Shown: positions 1 to 8,092 of the stretch, one piece after another | How the letters are laid out: every line of letters starts with the position of its first letter | Position numbering within the stretch: the first letter of the stretch is position 1 | Assembly (NCBI RefSeq): GCF_022698145.1 | Contig: NZ_JALDAX010000006.1 | Span: forward strand, 186,001 to 250,000 | Source: Streptomyces spinosisporus | GTDB lineage: Bacteria; Actinomycetota; Actinomycetes; Streptomycetales; Streptomycetaceae | Direction: 5' to 3' | Length of the DNA: 64,000 nucleotides | The notes under the pieces: generated by a model | The model's input: only the letters and a program-made list of their open reading frames with translations | Databases searched by the model: none | Told to the model about the DNA's origin: nothing | Program-made: the position numbers and the translations under genes

Positions 1-129
1 AAGGGCTGGGGTGGTGAACTGCCCGCCCGTTACCCGTCGTTCCGCGCGTACATGGAGGCCATGTACCGCCACTTCCACGCCGATCGGGCACAGGACAGCG
101 ACTTCGTGAACGCGACCACGCGCGCCTAG
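1..129 (+). CDS. C-terminal end of an unrecognised protein (5' truncated)
   Basis: The window opens inside a reading frame that runs from base 1 to a TAG at 127-129 and encodes 42 residues. They are rich in aromatics (RAYMEAMYRHFHAD) and end NATTRA. GC bias at third positions is what a real Streptomyces gene shows. Only the extreme C-terminus is visible, so no family can be named. The next gene starts 9 bases after the stop on the same strand, so the two are probably co-transcribed. Confidence 0.55.
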   Translation, partial: KGWGGELPARYPSFRAYMEAMYRHFHADRAQDSDFVNATTRA

Positions 130-138
130 GACGCTCAT

Positions 139-1434
139 GTGGACGAGGCCCGGCTGCTCGCCCTGCGCGGACGCTACGAGGAGGCCCTGCCTCTGCTCGA
201 GGAGGCCCGCTCCTTCGGACGACCGCGCAGCGCCGCCCTCTACGACCAACTGCGGCATTTCATGCGTCTGGACCAGGCCTGCGGTTACGGCTTCCTGGTC
301 GCCGACCCGCTCTACCTGCCCGAGGTTCTGCCCGTCGAGGCCATGGCGCAGACGACCCGTCAACGGCGGCCGGGCGAGGACGACCACTGGCTGAGGATGA
401 TGGCCGCCCGCGGAGTCCCCCAGGACAGTGCGGAGGCCGTGCTGAGCGCGATGCGGGACGGCAGTTATCGCTACGCACCGGACGGCCCGTGGGGTCGGGC
501 CGTCAACGAGGCTCGGGAGATGGCCCGTTGGGGAGCCGGTGACGCCGCGTGGCGGGTGCTGCGGGCCGCGCTTCCACACTGGAGCGCTCCCGGGCCCCTG
601 CTGATCGCCCCGGTCGGCCTGCTCTCCGATCCGGTCCTGGGCCCGCTGGTCACCCCCGAGCGTGGCCGGGAGATCCTCGCGACACCGCGGGACGGGCATG
701 AGGGGCCGGCACCCGAGCCGGTGCCCGATCTCGACCCACCGGGTCTCGCCTGGCTCACCGAGACCGCGCCCAACCGGCAGGCGTTCGAAGGGTACCGATG
801 CGTCTGGGTCGAGGGGGTCGACCCCACCCGGCTGCCCGCCCTGATCGGCGAGGACGGCGCCGAGCTGAGCGCGCCCGTCGACACTCGTATGGCGTTCTGG
901 CGTGGGCCAAGGCCCCACCACCGGGAGGACCTGCAACCCTGGGAGGACCGGACGCTGGTCTCCGTCGGCCGCACCGCCGAAGGGTGGGCCTTCGCCTTTG
1001 ACGGCCACTCGTCCCGCTACCTCAACACGATGTTCGTGTCCCCCGCTCAGGCCGCCTCCGCGTCCGGCCGCGCGGTGGTGGTCTGGCGGGAGTCGAGACC
1101 CTCGGCCCCGGGCGGCCGGTCGGCGGCGTTCCACCTGTCGGTGGCCGAACGGGGCGTGGAGCTCTACGCGTTCACCGTGCGCGGTGCGGAGATCCAGCGC
1201 TCCGGCGAGATACCCGAGACCCTGGACCCCGCACGGCTCTTCCGCGCGGAAGACACCGAACAGGACGGCGAACTACGGATGTTGGAGGCCCTGCACACCG
1301 AACTCGGCCTTTCACTCCCCCGCTTCGCACTGACCCGAGGCAGGCTCCCCACCTTCACCACCTGCTCCTGGACCCGGGCACCCCGTGAGGGCGAGGTCTA
1401 CGCCACGCTCAGCTTCATACGCCACCGGCGCTGA
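139..1434 (+). CDS. Hypothetical protein, 431 aa, unknown function
   Basis: A GTG start at 139 is preceded by AGGA at about 7-base spacing, just after the stop of the upstream gene. The product is soluble, with no signal peptide or membrane segment. The first ~30 residues look helical (LLALRGRYEEALPLLEEA), like a single TPR-type helix pair. The C-terminal 230 residues, beginning near WLTETAPNRQAF, look like a separate globular domain with many Trp and aromatic residues. I do not recognise the family with confidence. The layout (short helical N-part, then a beta-rich Trp-containing domain) loosely recalls the DUF6461-type proteins of actinomycetes, but this is only an impression. It converges on the xdhC-like gene with 21 bases between their stops. 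Confidence 0.7.
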   Translation: MDEARLLALRGRYEEALPLLEEARSFGRPRSAALYDQLRHFMRLDQACGYGFLVADPLYLPEVLPVEAMAQTTRQRRPGEDDHWLRMMAARGVPQDSAEAVLSAMRDGSYRYAPDGPWGRAVNEAREMARWGAGDAAWRVLRAALPHWSAPGPLLIAPVGLLSDPVLGPLVTPERGREILATPRDGHEGPAPEPVPDLDPPGLAWLTETAPNRQAFEGYRCVWVEGVDPTRLPALIGEDGAELSAPVDTRMAFWRGPRPHHREDLQPWEDRTLVSVGRTAEGWAFAFDGHSSRYLNTMFVSPAQAASASGRAVVVWRESRPSAPGGRSAAFHLSVAERGVELYAFTVRGAEIQRSGEIPETLDPARLFRAEDTEQDGELRMLEALHTELGLSLPRFALTRGRLPTFTTCSWTRAPREGEVYATLSFIRHRR

Positions 1435-1455
1435 AGGGGGGTACCGGCGACCACC

Positions 1456-2577
1456 TCAGGCGATGCCCGTGCGGTGGATCGGGGTGCCGGAGCCCGTCAG
1501 CGGAGCGCCCGTTCCGCCGCGGCGGCTCGCGACGATCTCCGCCGCGATCGACACGGCCGTCTCCTCGGGGGTACGGCCGCCGAGGTAGAGGCCGATGGGC
1601 GAGCGCAAGCGGGCCAGTTCGGCGTCCGTCAGACCGGCTTCGCGCAGGCGGCGGTTGCGGTCGGCGTGGGTGCGCGATGAACCCATGGCACCCACGAACG
1701 CGACCGGCAGCCGCAGCGCGACCTCGAGCAGGGGCACGTCGAACTTGGCGTCGTGGGTGAGTACGCACAGCACGGTGCGGGCGTCGGTCGTGGTGCGGCG
1801 CAGATAGCGGTGCGGCCAGTCCACGACGATCTCGTCGGCCTCGGGGAAGCGCGCCCGGGTGGCGAAGACGGGCCGCGCGTCGCACACGGTGACGTGGTGG
1901 CCGAGGAACTTGCCCACCCTGACCAGCGCTGCCGCGAAGTCGATCGCGCCGAAGACGATCATCCGGGGTGGCGGCACGCTCGACTCGACCAGCAGGGTGA
2001 GCCCGCCGGGGCAGTGCGAGCCGTCCTCCGAGACCTCGAAGGTGCCGGTGCGGCCCGCGTCCAGCGCGGCCCCGGCCTCGGCGGCAGCGGTGCGGTCCAG
2101 CGCCGCGTCACCGCCGAGCGTGCCGTCGAACGAGCCGTCCGCGTGGACGAGCAGACCGGCGCCGAGGTAGGGCTCCGGTCCGCGCACGACGCGGGCGAGC
2201 GCGACCGGCTCACCTTTGGCCGCGAGACTCAGCGCCGTGTGCACCAGGGCTCTGAGCGGCGCGTCCACGGGCAGCGGTGTGACGAGGACGTCGAGGACCC
2301 CGCCGCAGGTCAGCCCCACGGCGAAGGCGTCCTCGTCGCTGTAGCCGAAGCGCTCCAGCACGCTGTGGCCGCTGCGGCGCGCCTCGACGCACAGGTCGTA
2401 GACCGCACCCTCGACACAGCCGCCGGACACCGACCCGATGACGGTGCCCTCCTCGTCGACGGCGAGTGAGGCGCCGGGCCCGCGCGGGGCGCTGCCGCCG
2501 ACGGCCACGACGGTGGCGACGGCGACAGCGCGGTCCTCGTCGAGCCAGCGCTTCAGCTCCGGTGCCAGATCAAGCAC
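1456..2577 (-). CDS. XdhC/CoxI family molybdenum-enzyme maturation factor
   Basis: The product (373 aa from the GTG at 2577) has the two XdhC parts. An N-terminal XdhC/CoxI domain carries GGSAPRGPGASLAV, SVSGGCVEGAV and GLTCGGVLDVLV. A C-terminal Rossmann-like domain carries RMIVFGAIDFAAALVRVG and ends AFVGAMGSSRTHADR. Family members bind the molybdenum cofactor, help sulfurate it and insert it into the large subunit; the E. coli counterpart in this operon position is PaoD. The GTG start is chosen because it overlaps the stop of the Mo-subunit gene by 8 bases (GTGCTTGA), typical of translational coupling; an in-frame ATG at 2634 lies well inside the upstream gene. Last gene of the four-gene operon. 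Confidence 0.9.
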   Translation of the reverse strand: MLDLAPELKRWLDEDRAVAVATVVAVGGSAPRGPGASLAVDEEGTVIGSVSGGCVEGAVYDLCVEARRSGHSVLERFGYSDEDAFAVGLTCGGVLDVLVTPLPVDAPLRALVHTALSLAAKGEPVALARVVRGPEPYLGAGLLVHADGSFDGTLGGDAALDRTAAAEAGAALDAGRTGTFEVSEDGSHCPGGLTLLVESSVPPPRMIVFGAIDFAAALVRVGKFLGHHVTVCDARPVFATRARFPEADEIVVDWPHRYLRRTTTDARTVLCVLTHDAKFDVPLLEVALRLPVAFVGAMGSSRTHADRNRRLREAGLTDAELARLRSPIGLYLGGRTPEETAVSIAAEIVASRRGGTGAPLTGSGTPIHRTGIA

Positions 2578-4696
2578 CGTTGCCCGCCGTGAGGATGCGG
2601 TCCGGGCGGATGGGCAGGCTGCGGTGGCGTACACCGGTCGCGTGCCAGACGGCGTTGGCCACGGCGGCCGCGACGCCGACGATGCCGACCTCGCCGATGC
2701 CCTTGATGCCGACGGGGTCCTCGGGATCGACGTCCTCCACCCAGTCCGCCTCGATGTGCGGGACGTCGGCGTGCGTGGCCACGTGATAGCCCGCGAGGTC
2801 GGCGCCGACCGGACCGCCGAAGTACGCGTCGCGGGCCGCCTCCTCGTGCAGGGCCATGGACAGGCCCCAGATCATGCCGCCGGTGAACTGCCCTTTCGCC
2901 GTCAGGGGGTTGACGATGCGCCCCGCGGCGAAGATCCCGAGCATGCGCCGCACCCGTACCTCACCCGTGGCCGGGTCGACGGCGACCTCGACGAACTGGG
3001 CGCCGTAGGAGTGGCGTTCCTTCCGGGCGAGCGCGGCGACGGCCTCGGTGGTGTCGGAGCGCACGGTGATGCCCTGCGCGGGGATCTCCATGCCCGGCAC
3101 CAGCCGTTCCCGCAGCTCGCTCGACGCCGCGGTGACGGCCCAGGACCAGGAGCGGGTGCCCATGGAACCGCCGGCGATCCCCGCCGGTCCGAAGGCGCTG
3201 TCGCCGATCCGGACCCGGATCCGGTCGGTCGGTACGTCGAGGGCGTCCGCCGCGACGAGGGTGAGCGCGGTGCGGGCGCCGGTGCCGATGTCCGCGGCGG
3301 CGATGCGGACGGTGAAGGTGCCGTCGGCCTCGGCGGTGATCGTGGCGGTCGACGGGAGGGCGCCGGCCTGGAAGGACGCGCCCGCGGTGCCGCTGCCGAG
3401 CAGCCAGCGCCCGTCGCGGCGCACGCCGGGCCGCGGATCGCGCCGGTCCCAGCCGAAGCGGCGGGCGCCTTCCTCGAAGCAGGCGCGCAGGTTCCGGGCG
3501 GCGAACGGCAGGCCGGACACCGGGCCCTTGTCCGGTTCGTTGCGCAGGCGCAGCTCGATGGGGTCGAGGCCGCACTTCTCGGCGAGTTCGTCGAGTGCGG
3601 CCTCCAGGGCGAAGGACCCCGGCGCCTCACCCGGGCCGCGCATCCATGTCGGGCTCGGGACGTCGAGCCGTACGACACGGTTCTCGGTGTGATGGGCGTC
3701 CGCGTCGTACATCACCCGGGCGACGCCCGCGCTGGGTTCGACGAAGTCGTAGACCGTGGAGGTGCGGCTCAGGGAGCGGTGGTCCAGGGCGCGCAGCCGT
3801 CCGTCGGCCTCGGCGCCGAGGCGGACGCGCTGGATGGTGGGGCTGCGATGGCCGGCCAGCGTGAACATCTGACGGCGGGTCAGCACGACACGTACCGGGC
3901 GCTGCAGGACTCGCGCGGCCATGACGGCCGCCACCTGGTGGGCGCGTACCCCCTTGCTGCCGAAGCCACCGCCGACGTGTTCGGAACGTACGTGGACGGA
4001 CGCCGGGTCGAGACCGAAGAGCTGCGCGATGTCGCCCACGACCCAGGTGGCGCTCTGGTTGGAGTCGATCAGTTCGAGCCGGCCCTCGTCCCAGCGAGCC
4101 ATGGCCGCATGGGGTTCCATCGGGTTGTGGTGTTCCTCGGGCGTGGTGTACTCGACGTCCACCACGACCGCGGAGGCGGCGAGTTCGGCCTCCAGGTCGC
4201 CCTTGTCGGTGACGGCCGGCATATGGCCGTCCACGTGACGGGCGTCGGGGTCCTCGGCACTGAACTCGACGTCGTGGGGCTGCTCGTCGTAGTGCACGAC
4301 GAGTGACTCCGCGGCTTCCCGCGCCTGTTCGGAGGTCTCGGCGACGACCAGCGCCACCGGCCAGCCCAGGTGCGGCACCCGGTCGTGCTGGAAGACGGCG
4401 CAGGTCGGATCGGGCCTGGTGCCCATCATGCCGACGAAGTCGGTCTCCACGTGCGGGGCGTTGCCGTGGTGGAGGACGGCGAGGACGCCGGGCATCTCCA
4501 GGACCGGGGCGGTGACGATCTCCTCGATGCGGCCGCGGGCGACCGAGGAGAGCACCAGCCAGCCGTGGGCGAGCCCGGCGAAGGGGACCTCGCCCGCGTA
4601 CCGGGCCGCTCCGGTGACCTTGTCCCGGCCTTCGACCCGGACGTGTCCCCTGCCGACGGCGCGGACCGGCGCGGCGGTCACGGTGGTCGTGGTCAT
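2570..4696 (-). CDS. Xanthine dehydrogenase/aldehyde oxidoreductase family molybdopterin-binding subunit (PaoC-like)
   Basis: 708 aa, the usual length for the PaoC/YagR type. The N-terminal a/b-hammerhead domain contains DKVTGAARYAGEV. The Mo-binding region has GGGFGSKG, an arginine-containing RGPGEAPGSFALEAALDELA and DIGTGARTALTLVAADAL. The conserved catalytic glutamate is Glu669 in KGIGEVGIVG. It should carry the molybdenum cofactor and oxidise aldehydes or N-heterocycles with water as oxygen donor, passing electrons to the FeS and FAD subunits. ATG at 4696 overlaps the FAD-subunit stop in an ATGA, and its own stop overlaps the chaperone start, so all four proteins are translationally coupled. 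Substrate is inferred only from operon order (FeS-FAD-Mo-XdhC as in paoABCD). Confidence 0.93.
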   Translation of the reverse strand: MTTTTVTAAPVRAVGRGHVRVEGRDKVTGAARYAGEVPFAGLAHGWLVLSSVARGRIEEIVTAPVLEMPGVLAVLHHGNAPHVETDFVGMMGTRPDPTCAVFQHDRVPHLGWPVALVVAETSEQAREAAESLVVHYDEQPHDVEFSAEDPDARHVDGHMPAVTDKGDLEAELAASAVVVDVEYTTPEEHHNPMEPHAAMARWDEGRLELIDSNQSATWVVGDIAQLFGLDPASVHVRSEHVGGGFGSKGVRAHQVAAVMAARVLQRPVRVVLTRRQMFTLAGHRSPTIQRVRLGAEADGRLRALDHRSLSRTSTVYDFVEPSAGVARVMYDADAHHTENRVVRLDVPSPTWMRGPGEAPGSFALEAALDELAEKCGLDPIELRLRNEPDKGPVSGLPFAARNLRACFEEGARRFGWDRRDPRPGVRRDGRWLLGSGTAGASFQAGALPSTATITAEADGTFTVRIAAADIGTGARTALTLVAADALDVPTDRIRVRIGDSAFGPAGIAGGSMGTRSWSWAVTAASSELRERLVPGMEIPAQGITVRSDTTEAVAALARKERHSYGAQFVEVAVDPATGEVRVRRMLGIFAAGRIVNPLTAKGQFTGGMIWGLSMALHEEAARDAYFGGPVGADLAGYHVATHADVPHIEADWVEDVDPEDPVGIKGIGEVGIVGVAAAVANAVWHATGVRHRSLPIRPDRILTAGNGA

Positions 4697-5685
4697 CGGC
4701 CGGCCTCCTCGGCGAGTTCGCTCAGAACGGCCACCGTCAGGTTCCGCATCAGGGTCACCTTGTACTCGTTGTGGGCCAGCGGCCTGGCGGCCGCCAGTTC
4801 GGCATCCGCGGCGGCCGCGAAGGTCTCCGCGTCGGCGCTCGCACCGGCGAGGACGCGTTCGGCCGCCTGTGCCCGCCAGGGGCGGGAGGCGACCGCGCCG
4901 TACGCCAGGCGGACGTCGTGCACCACGCCGTCGCGGACGTCGAGCGCTGCGGCGATCGAGCCGATGGCGAAGGCGTAGGAGGCGCGCTCACGCACCTTGC
5001 GGTAGCGGGAGCGGGCCGCGACCGGGGCCGGCGGCAGGCTGACGTGGGTGATCAACGCGCCGGGCGGCAGGGCCGTTTCGCGGTGCGGGGTCTCGTCGAC
5101 GGGCAGGTAGAGCCAGCCGATCGGCAACGCGTCCGGCCCGTCGGCGGTCTCGAAGTGCACGACTGCGTCGAGGGCGGCCAGGGCCACGGCCATGTCGGAG
5201 GGGTGCACGGCCACGCAGTGCGAGGAGGCGCCGAGCACGGCGTGGTTGTGGTGCTCGCCCCGGATGGCGGGGCAACCGCTGCCGGGGGTGCGCTTGTTGC
5301 ACGGCTTGGTCAGGTCGGTGAAGTATCCGCACCGCGTGCGCTGCAGGAGGTTGCCGCCGACGGTGGCCATGTTGCGCAGCTGGCCGGAGGCACCGGCGAG
5401 CAGCGCTTGCGCGAGCATCGGGTAGCGGCGCCGCACGTCGGGGTGGACGGCGAGGTCGCTGTTGGTGACGGTCGCACCGATGCGCAGACCGCCGTCCGGT
5501 GTGCTCTCGACACGGTCCAGGGGCAGCTGCCGTACGTCCACGAGTCGGGTGGGCCGCTCGACGCCGCTCTTCATCAGGTCGACCAGATTGGTGCCGCCCG
5601 CGAGGAAGCGGGCCTCGGGGTCGGCGTCGAGCAGCGCGACGGCGCCCGACACGTCGGCGGCCTTCTGATAGGCGAACTCCCTCAT
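4693..5685 (-). CDS. FAD-binding subunit with 4Fe-4S loop (PaoB-like)
   Basis: 330 aa from the ATG at 5685, which overlaps the FeS-subunit stop as ATGA; the open frame extends upstream to 5952, but that part is antisense-like shadow. The FAD-binding PCMH domain shows RFLAGGTNLVDLMKSG and ASGQLRNMATVGGNLLQRTRC. A CO dehydrogenase flavoprotein C-terminal domain follows (KVRERASYAFAIGSIAAAL). The loop after NLLQRTRC carries four cysteines (119, 129, 138, 157) in CGYF-PCNKRTPGSGC-SSHC, the insertion that holds an extra [4Fe-4S] cluster in PaoB and in 4-hydroxybenzoyl-CoA reductase. It relays electrons from the [2Fe-2S] centres to FAD. This loop is the main reason to prefer a PaoABC-type enzyme over classical xanthine dehydrogenase. 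Confidence 0.92.
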   Translation of the reverse strand: MREFAYQKAADVSGAVALLDADPEARFLAGGTNLVDLMKSGVERPTRLVDVRQLPLDRVESTPDGGLRIGATVTNSDLAVHPDVRRRYPMLAQALLAGASGQLRNMATVGGNLLQRTRCGYFTDLTKPCNKRTPGSGCPAIRGEHHNHAVLGASSHCVAVHPSDMAVALAALDAVVHFETADGPDALPIGWLYLPVDETPHRETALPPGALITHVSLPPAPVAARSRYRKVRERASYAFAIGSIAAALDVRDGVVHDVRLAYGAVASRPWRAQAAERVLAGASADAETFAAAADAELAAARPLAHNEYKVTLMRNLTVAVLSELAEEAGR

Positions 5686-6260
5686 GCGGCCTGCTCCTTC
5701 GTGTCCTGCGGGGCGTCGATCAGCGGTGCGGCGGGGGTCTCGGCCGCGCGTGCGACGGCCTCGACGATCGAGGCGTAGGCGGCGCACCGGCACAGGTTGC
5801 CGCTCATGCGTTCGCGGATCTCGTCGACGGTCAGGGGTGGCGGTCCCACCTCCGGTCGTACGTCCTCGGTCGCGGCGCTCGGCCATCCGGCGGCGTGCTC
5901 GCCGAGCATGCCGATCGCCGAACAGATCTGTCCCGGCGTGCAGTAGCCGCACTGATAGCCGTCGAGATCGAGGAACGCCTGCTGGACGGGGTGCAGTTGG
6001 TCACCGTCCGCCACGCCTTCGATGGTCGTGATCTCACGCCCCTCGGCGGCGATCGCGAACTGCAGACAGGAGACGGTCCGGCGTCCGTCCACCAGGACCG
6101 TGCAGGCGCCGCACTGGCCCTGGTCGCAGCCCTTCTTGGTACCGGTCAGATCGAGCCGCTCGCGCAGTGCGTCGAGGAGCGTGGTGCGGTGGTCGACGGG
6201 CAGCGTGAACTTCTCGCCGTTGATGTGCAGGGTGATGACGCTGGACGTCGATACGGCCAT
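5682..6260 (-). CDS. [2Fe-2S] subunit of molybdenum hydroxylase (PaoA-like)
   Basis: 192 aa. The N-terminal ferredoxin-type [2Fe-2S] motif is GCDQGQCGACTVLVDG with a downstream Cys in RRTVSC. The C-terminal helical [2Fe-2S] domain has YQCGYCTPGQICSA and NLCRCAAY. This is the electron-transfer subunit. ATG at 6260 is chosen because GAAAGAAG lies just upstream; the frame stays open to 6302. No Tat twin-arginine signal is present, unlike E. coli PaoA, so the complex here is probably cytoplasmic. First gene of the operon; its promoter region faces the TetR gene. Confidence 0.92.
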   Translation of the reverse strand: MAVSTSSVITLHINGEKFTLPVDHRTTLLDALRERLDLTGTKKGCDQGQCGACTVLVDGRRTVSCLQFAIAAEGREITTIEGVADGDQLHPVQQAFLDLDGYQCGYCTPGQICSAIGMLGEHAAGWPSAATEDVRPEVGPPPLTVDEIRERMSGNLCRCAAYASIVEAVARAAETPAAPLIDAPQDTKEQAA

Positions 6261-6438
6261 GAGCCACTTCTTTCGCAGTTCTTTCGCGGCGGAGCCGGCC
6301 AAGGGACTTGGCGGCAGGGCAGGGCAAGGACCGAGGAAGGCAGGGAGGAAGGGGGGGCAGGGGGTCGGCTGTGCGCCGCCGAGTGACGGTGGACGCGGAC
6401 TGCCGTACGGTCGCGAGCAGGACTATGCTGGACACAAC

Positions 6439-6483
6439 CGGACAACTGTCCGCTACACAGCAAACCTAACGGACAGCTGTCCG
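6439..6483. promoter_or_regulatory. Two palindromic operators in the divergent TetR / molybdenum-hydroxylase promoter
   Basis: CGGACAACTGTCCG (6439-6452) and the perfect palindrome CGGACAGCTGTCCG (6470-6483) share CGGACA-N2-TGTCCG and lie 31 bp centre to centre, three helical turns. The second sits inside the 17-bp spacer between TTGCTA (6491-6486) and TAGGTT (6468-6463) on the minus strand, a plausible -35/-10 for the oxidoreductase operon. The first lies in the spacer of a weaker plus-strand TGGACA (6429-6434) / TACACA (6454-6459) pair for the TetR gene. The arrangement implies that the TetR protein represses both directions. Sites are seen directly; binding is inferred. Confidence 0.8.
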
Positions 6484-6527
6484 CTTAGCAAGGTCGGGTT
6501 TCGGTCCGGGCCCGCGAGGAGTGACGA

Positions 6528-7106
6528 GTGCAGCACAACGACGACGCGCCCCTGCGCTCCGACGCGCAGCGCAACCGTGAGCGCATTCTCGACGTCGCCC
6601 TCGTCGAGCTGACCCGATGCCCGGACGTACCCCTCAGCGCGATCGCCAAGAAGGCGGGCGTCGGGCAGGGCACGTTCTACCGCAACTTTCCCAACCGCGA
6701 GGCGCTCGTCCTGGAGATCTACCGCCACGAGATGCAGCAGGTCGCCGACAACGCGGCCCAGCTGCTCGAACAGCTGCCGCCGCAGCAGGCACTGCGGACC
6801 TGGATGGACCGGCTCGCCGAGTTCGCCATGACCAAGGCGGGCCTCGCCGATGCGTTCCGTCTCGCCACGAGCGCCCCGGGCGGCCCCGCCAAGCCCGCCC
6901 ACACCCCCGTCACCGACGCGGCCGAACTCCTCCTGCGCGCCAACGAGGACGCGGGCACCGTCCGGCCGGGGCTGACCGGCGACGACTTCCTGCTGGCCAT
7001 CGCCGGTGTGTGGCAGCTGACCCCCGCCGAGGACTGGCGGCCGCGCGCCGCCCGGCTCCTCGACCTCGTCATGGACGGCCTGCAGGCCGGAGCCCCGCGC
7101 CCCTGA
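6528..7106 (+). CDS. TetR/AcrR family transcriptional regulator
   Basis: 192 aa. The N-terminal TetR helix-turn-helix is clear: RERILDVALVEL, then PLSAIAKKAGVGQGTFYRNF, then NREALVLEIY. The C-terminal ligand/dimer domain (from about residue 80) is variable, as usual. A GTG start at 6528 follows GAGGAG at proper spacing. It is divergent from the oxidoreductase operon and the two CGGACA palindromes sit between them, so it is most likely a local repressor relieved by the substrate aldehyde or a related ligand. It converges on the SDR gene with a 19-base gap. Confidence 0.92.
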   Translation: MQHNDDAPLRSDAQRNRERILDVALVELTRCPDVPLSAIAKKAGVGQGTFYRNFPNREALVLEIYRHEMQQVADNAAQLLEQLPPQQALRTWMDRLAEFAMTKAGLADAFRLATSAPGGPAKPAHTPVTDAAELLLRANEDAGTVRPGLTGDDFLLAIAGVWQLTPAEDWRPRAARLLDLVMDGLQAGAPRP

Positions 7107-7125
7107 ACCGGGGCGGAACGGGGTC

Positions 7126-7920
7126 TCAGGGCAGGATGGCGTCGACGTATCCGCCGTCGACCCGCAGCGCACCGCCCGTGGTGGCCGACGCCTGGTCGGA
7201 GCTGAGGTAGACGACCATGTTGGCGATCTCCTCCGGCTCGATCAGCCGCTGCAGCAGGGACTGCGGACGGTGCTCGCGCATGAAGGCGCGCTGCGCCTCG
7301 TCCCAGGGCAGGTCACGGTCGACGAGCTCGTACACGAAGTCCTCGACCCCGCCGGTGTGGGTGGGACCCGCGATGACCGAGTTCACCGTCACACCGGTGC
7401 CCGCGGCCTGCTTGGCGAAGCCGCGGCCGACTGCGAGCAGGGCGGTCTTCGACATTCCGTAGTGGATCATCTCGGCGGGGATGACGACGGCCGAGTCGCT
7501 GGCGATGTACTGGACACGTCCCCAGCCCCGCTCGGTCATGCCGGGAAGGCAGAGGCGGGTCAGCCGGACGGCCGCGAGGACGTTCACCTCGAAGTAGCGG
7601 CGCCATTCGTCGTCGGTGATGTCCAGGGGGTCGGCGGATCCGAAGACCCCGAGGTTGTTGACGAGAATGTCCACCTGCGGCAGGGCGCCGAGCGCCTGCT
7701 CCGCTCCTTCCTGGGTGGTCACGTCCGCCGCCACGGGCACCAGCTCGGCTCCCGGCACCTGCCGGGCCAGCCGGTCCGCGGCCTCCTCGGTACGCTCCGC
7801 GCTGCGGCCGTTGACGGCGACCCGGGCACCGGCACGGGCGAGCCCGGCGGCGATCGCTTCGCCGATGCCCTGCGTGGAGCCGGTGACCAGTGCCGTGCGA
7901 CCGGTCAGATCGATACGCAT
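7126..7920 (-). CDS. SDR family NAD(P)-dependent oxidoreductase
   Basis: 264 aa, classical short-chain dehydrogenase length. Cofactor motif TGSTQGIG lies near residue 11, followed by an NGRSAERTE segment. NNLGVF stands for the NNAG motif. The catalytic Ser is in YIASDSAV and the Tyr/Lys pair is YGMSK. The C-terminus DGGYVDAILP is typical. ATG at 7920 is preferred (AAAGGG upstream); the frame is open to 7977. The substrate cannot be told. It is next to the aldehyde oxidoreductase regulator but transcribed toward it, so a metabolic link is possible but unproven. Confidence 0.9.
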   Translation of the reverse strand: MRIDLTGRTALVTGSTQGIGEAIAAGLARAGARVAVNGRSAERTEEAADRLARQVPGAELVPVAADVTTQEGAEQALGALPQVDILVNNLGVFGSADPLDITDDEWRRYFEVNVLAAVRLTRLCLPGMTERGWGRVQYIASDSAVVIPAEMIHYGMSKTALLAVGRGFAKQAAGTGVTVNSVIAGPTHTGGVEDFVYELVDRDLPWDEAQRAFMREHRPQSLLQRLIEPEEIANMVVYLSSDQASATTGGALRVDGGYVDAILP

Positions 7921-8092
7921 CTCGTACGCCCTTTCGTGTGCGCCGCTCAGGCGGGTGTCCCGCAGCCCTGTACCCATTCAGCTGGCCGGCCGCCCGAACC
8001 GCACGTCCACGCACCGCTTCCTATTGCCTTGTCCGGCCCGATGATCACCGGATACTGTCCGGCACGGCACGGACACGACGGGGGCGGAGTGC

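Noticed and set aside
2438..4306. 622-codon plus-strand open frame
   Set aside because: It is fully antisense to the Mo-subunit and chaperone genes, whose motifs and coupling are clear; long antisense frames are expected in DNA this GC-rich.
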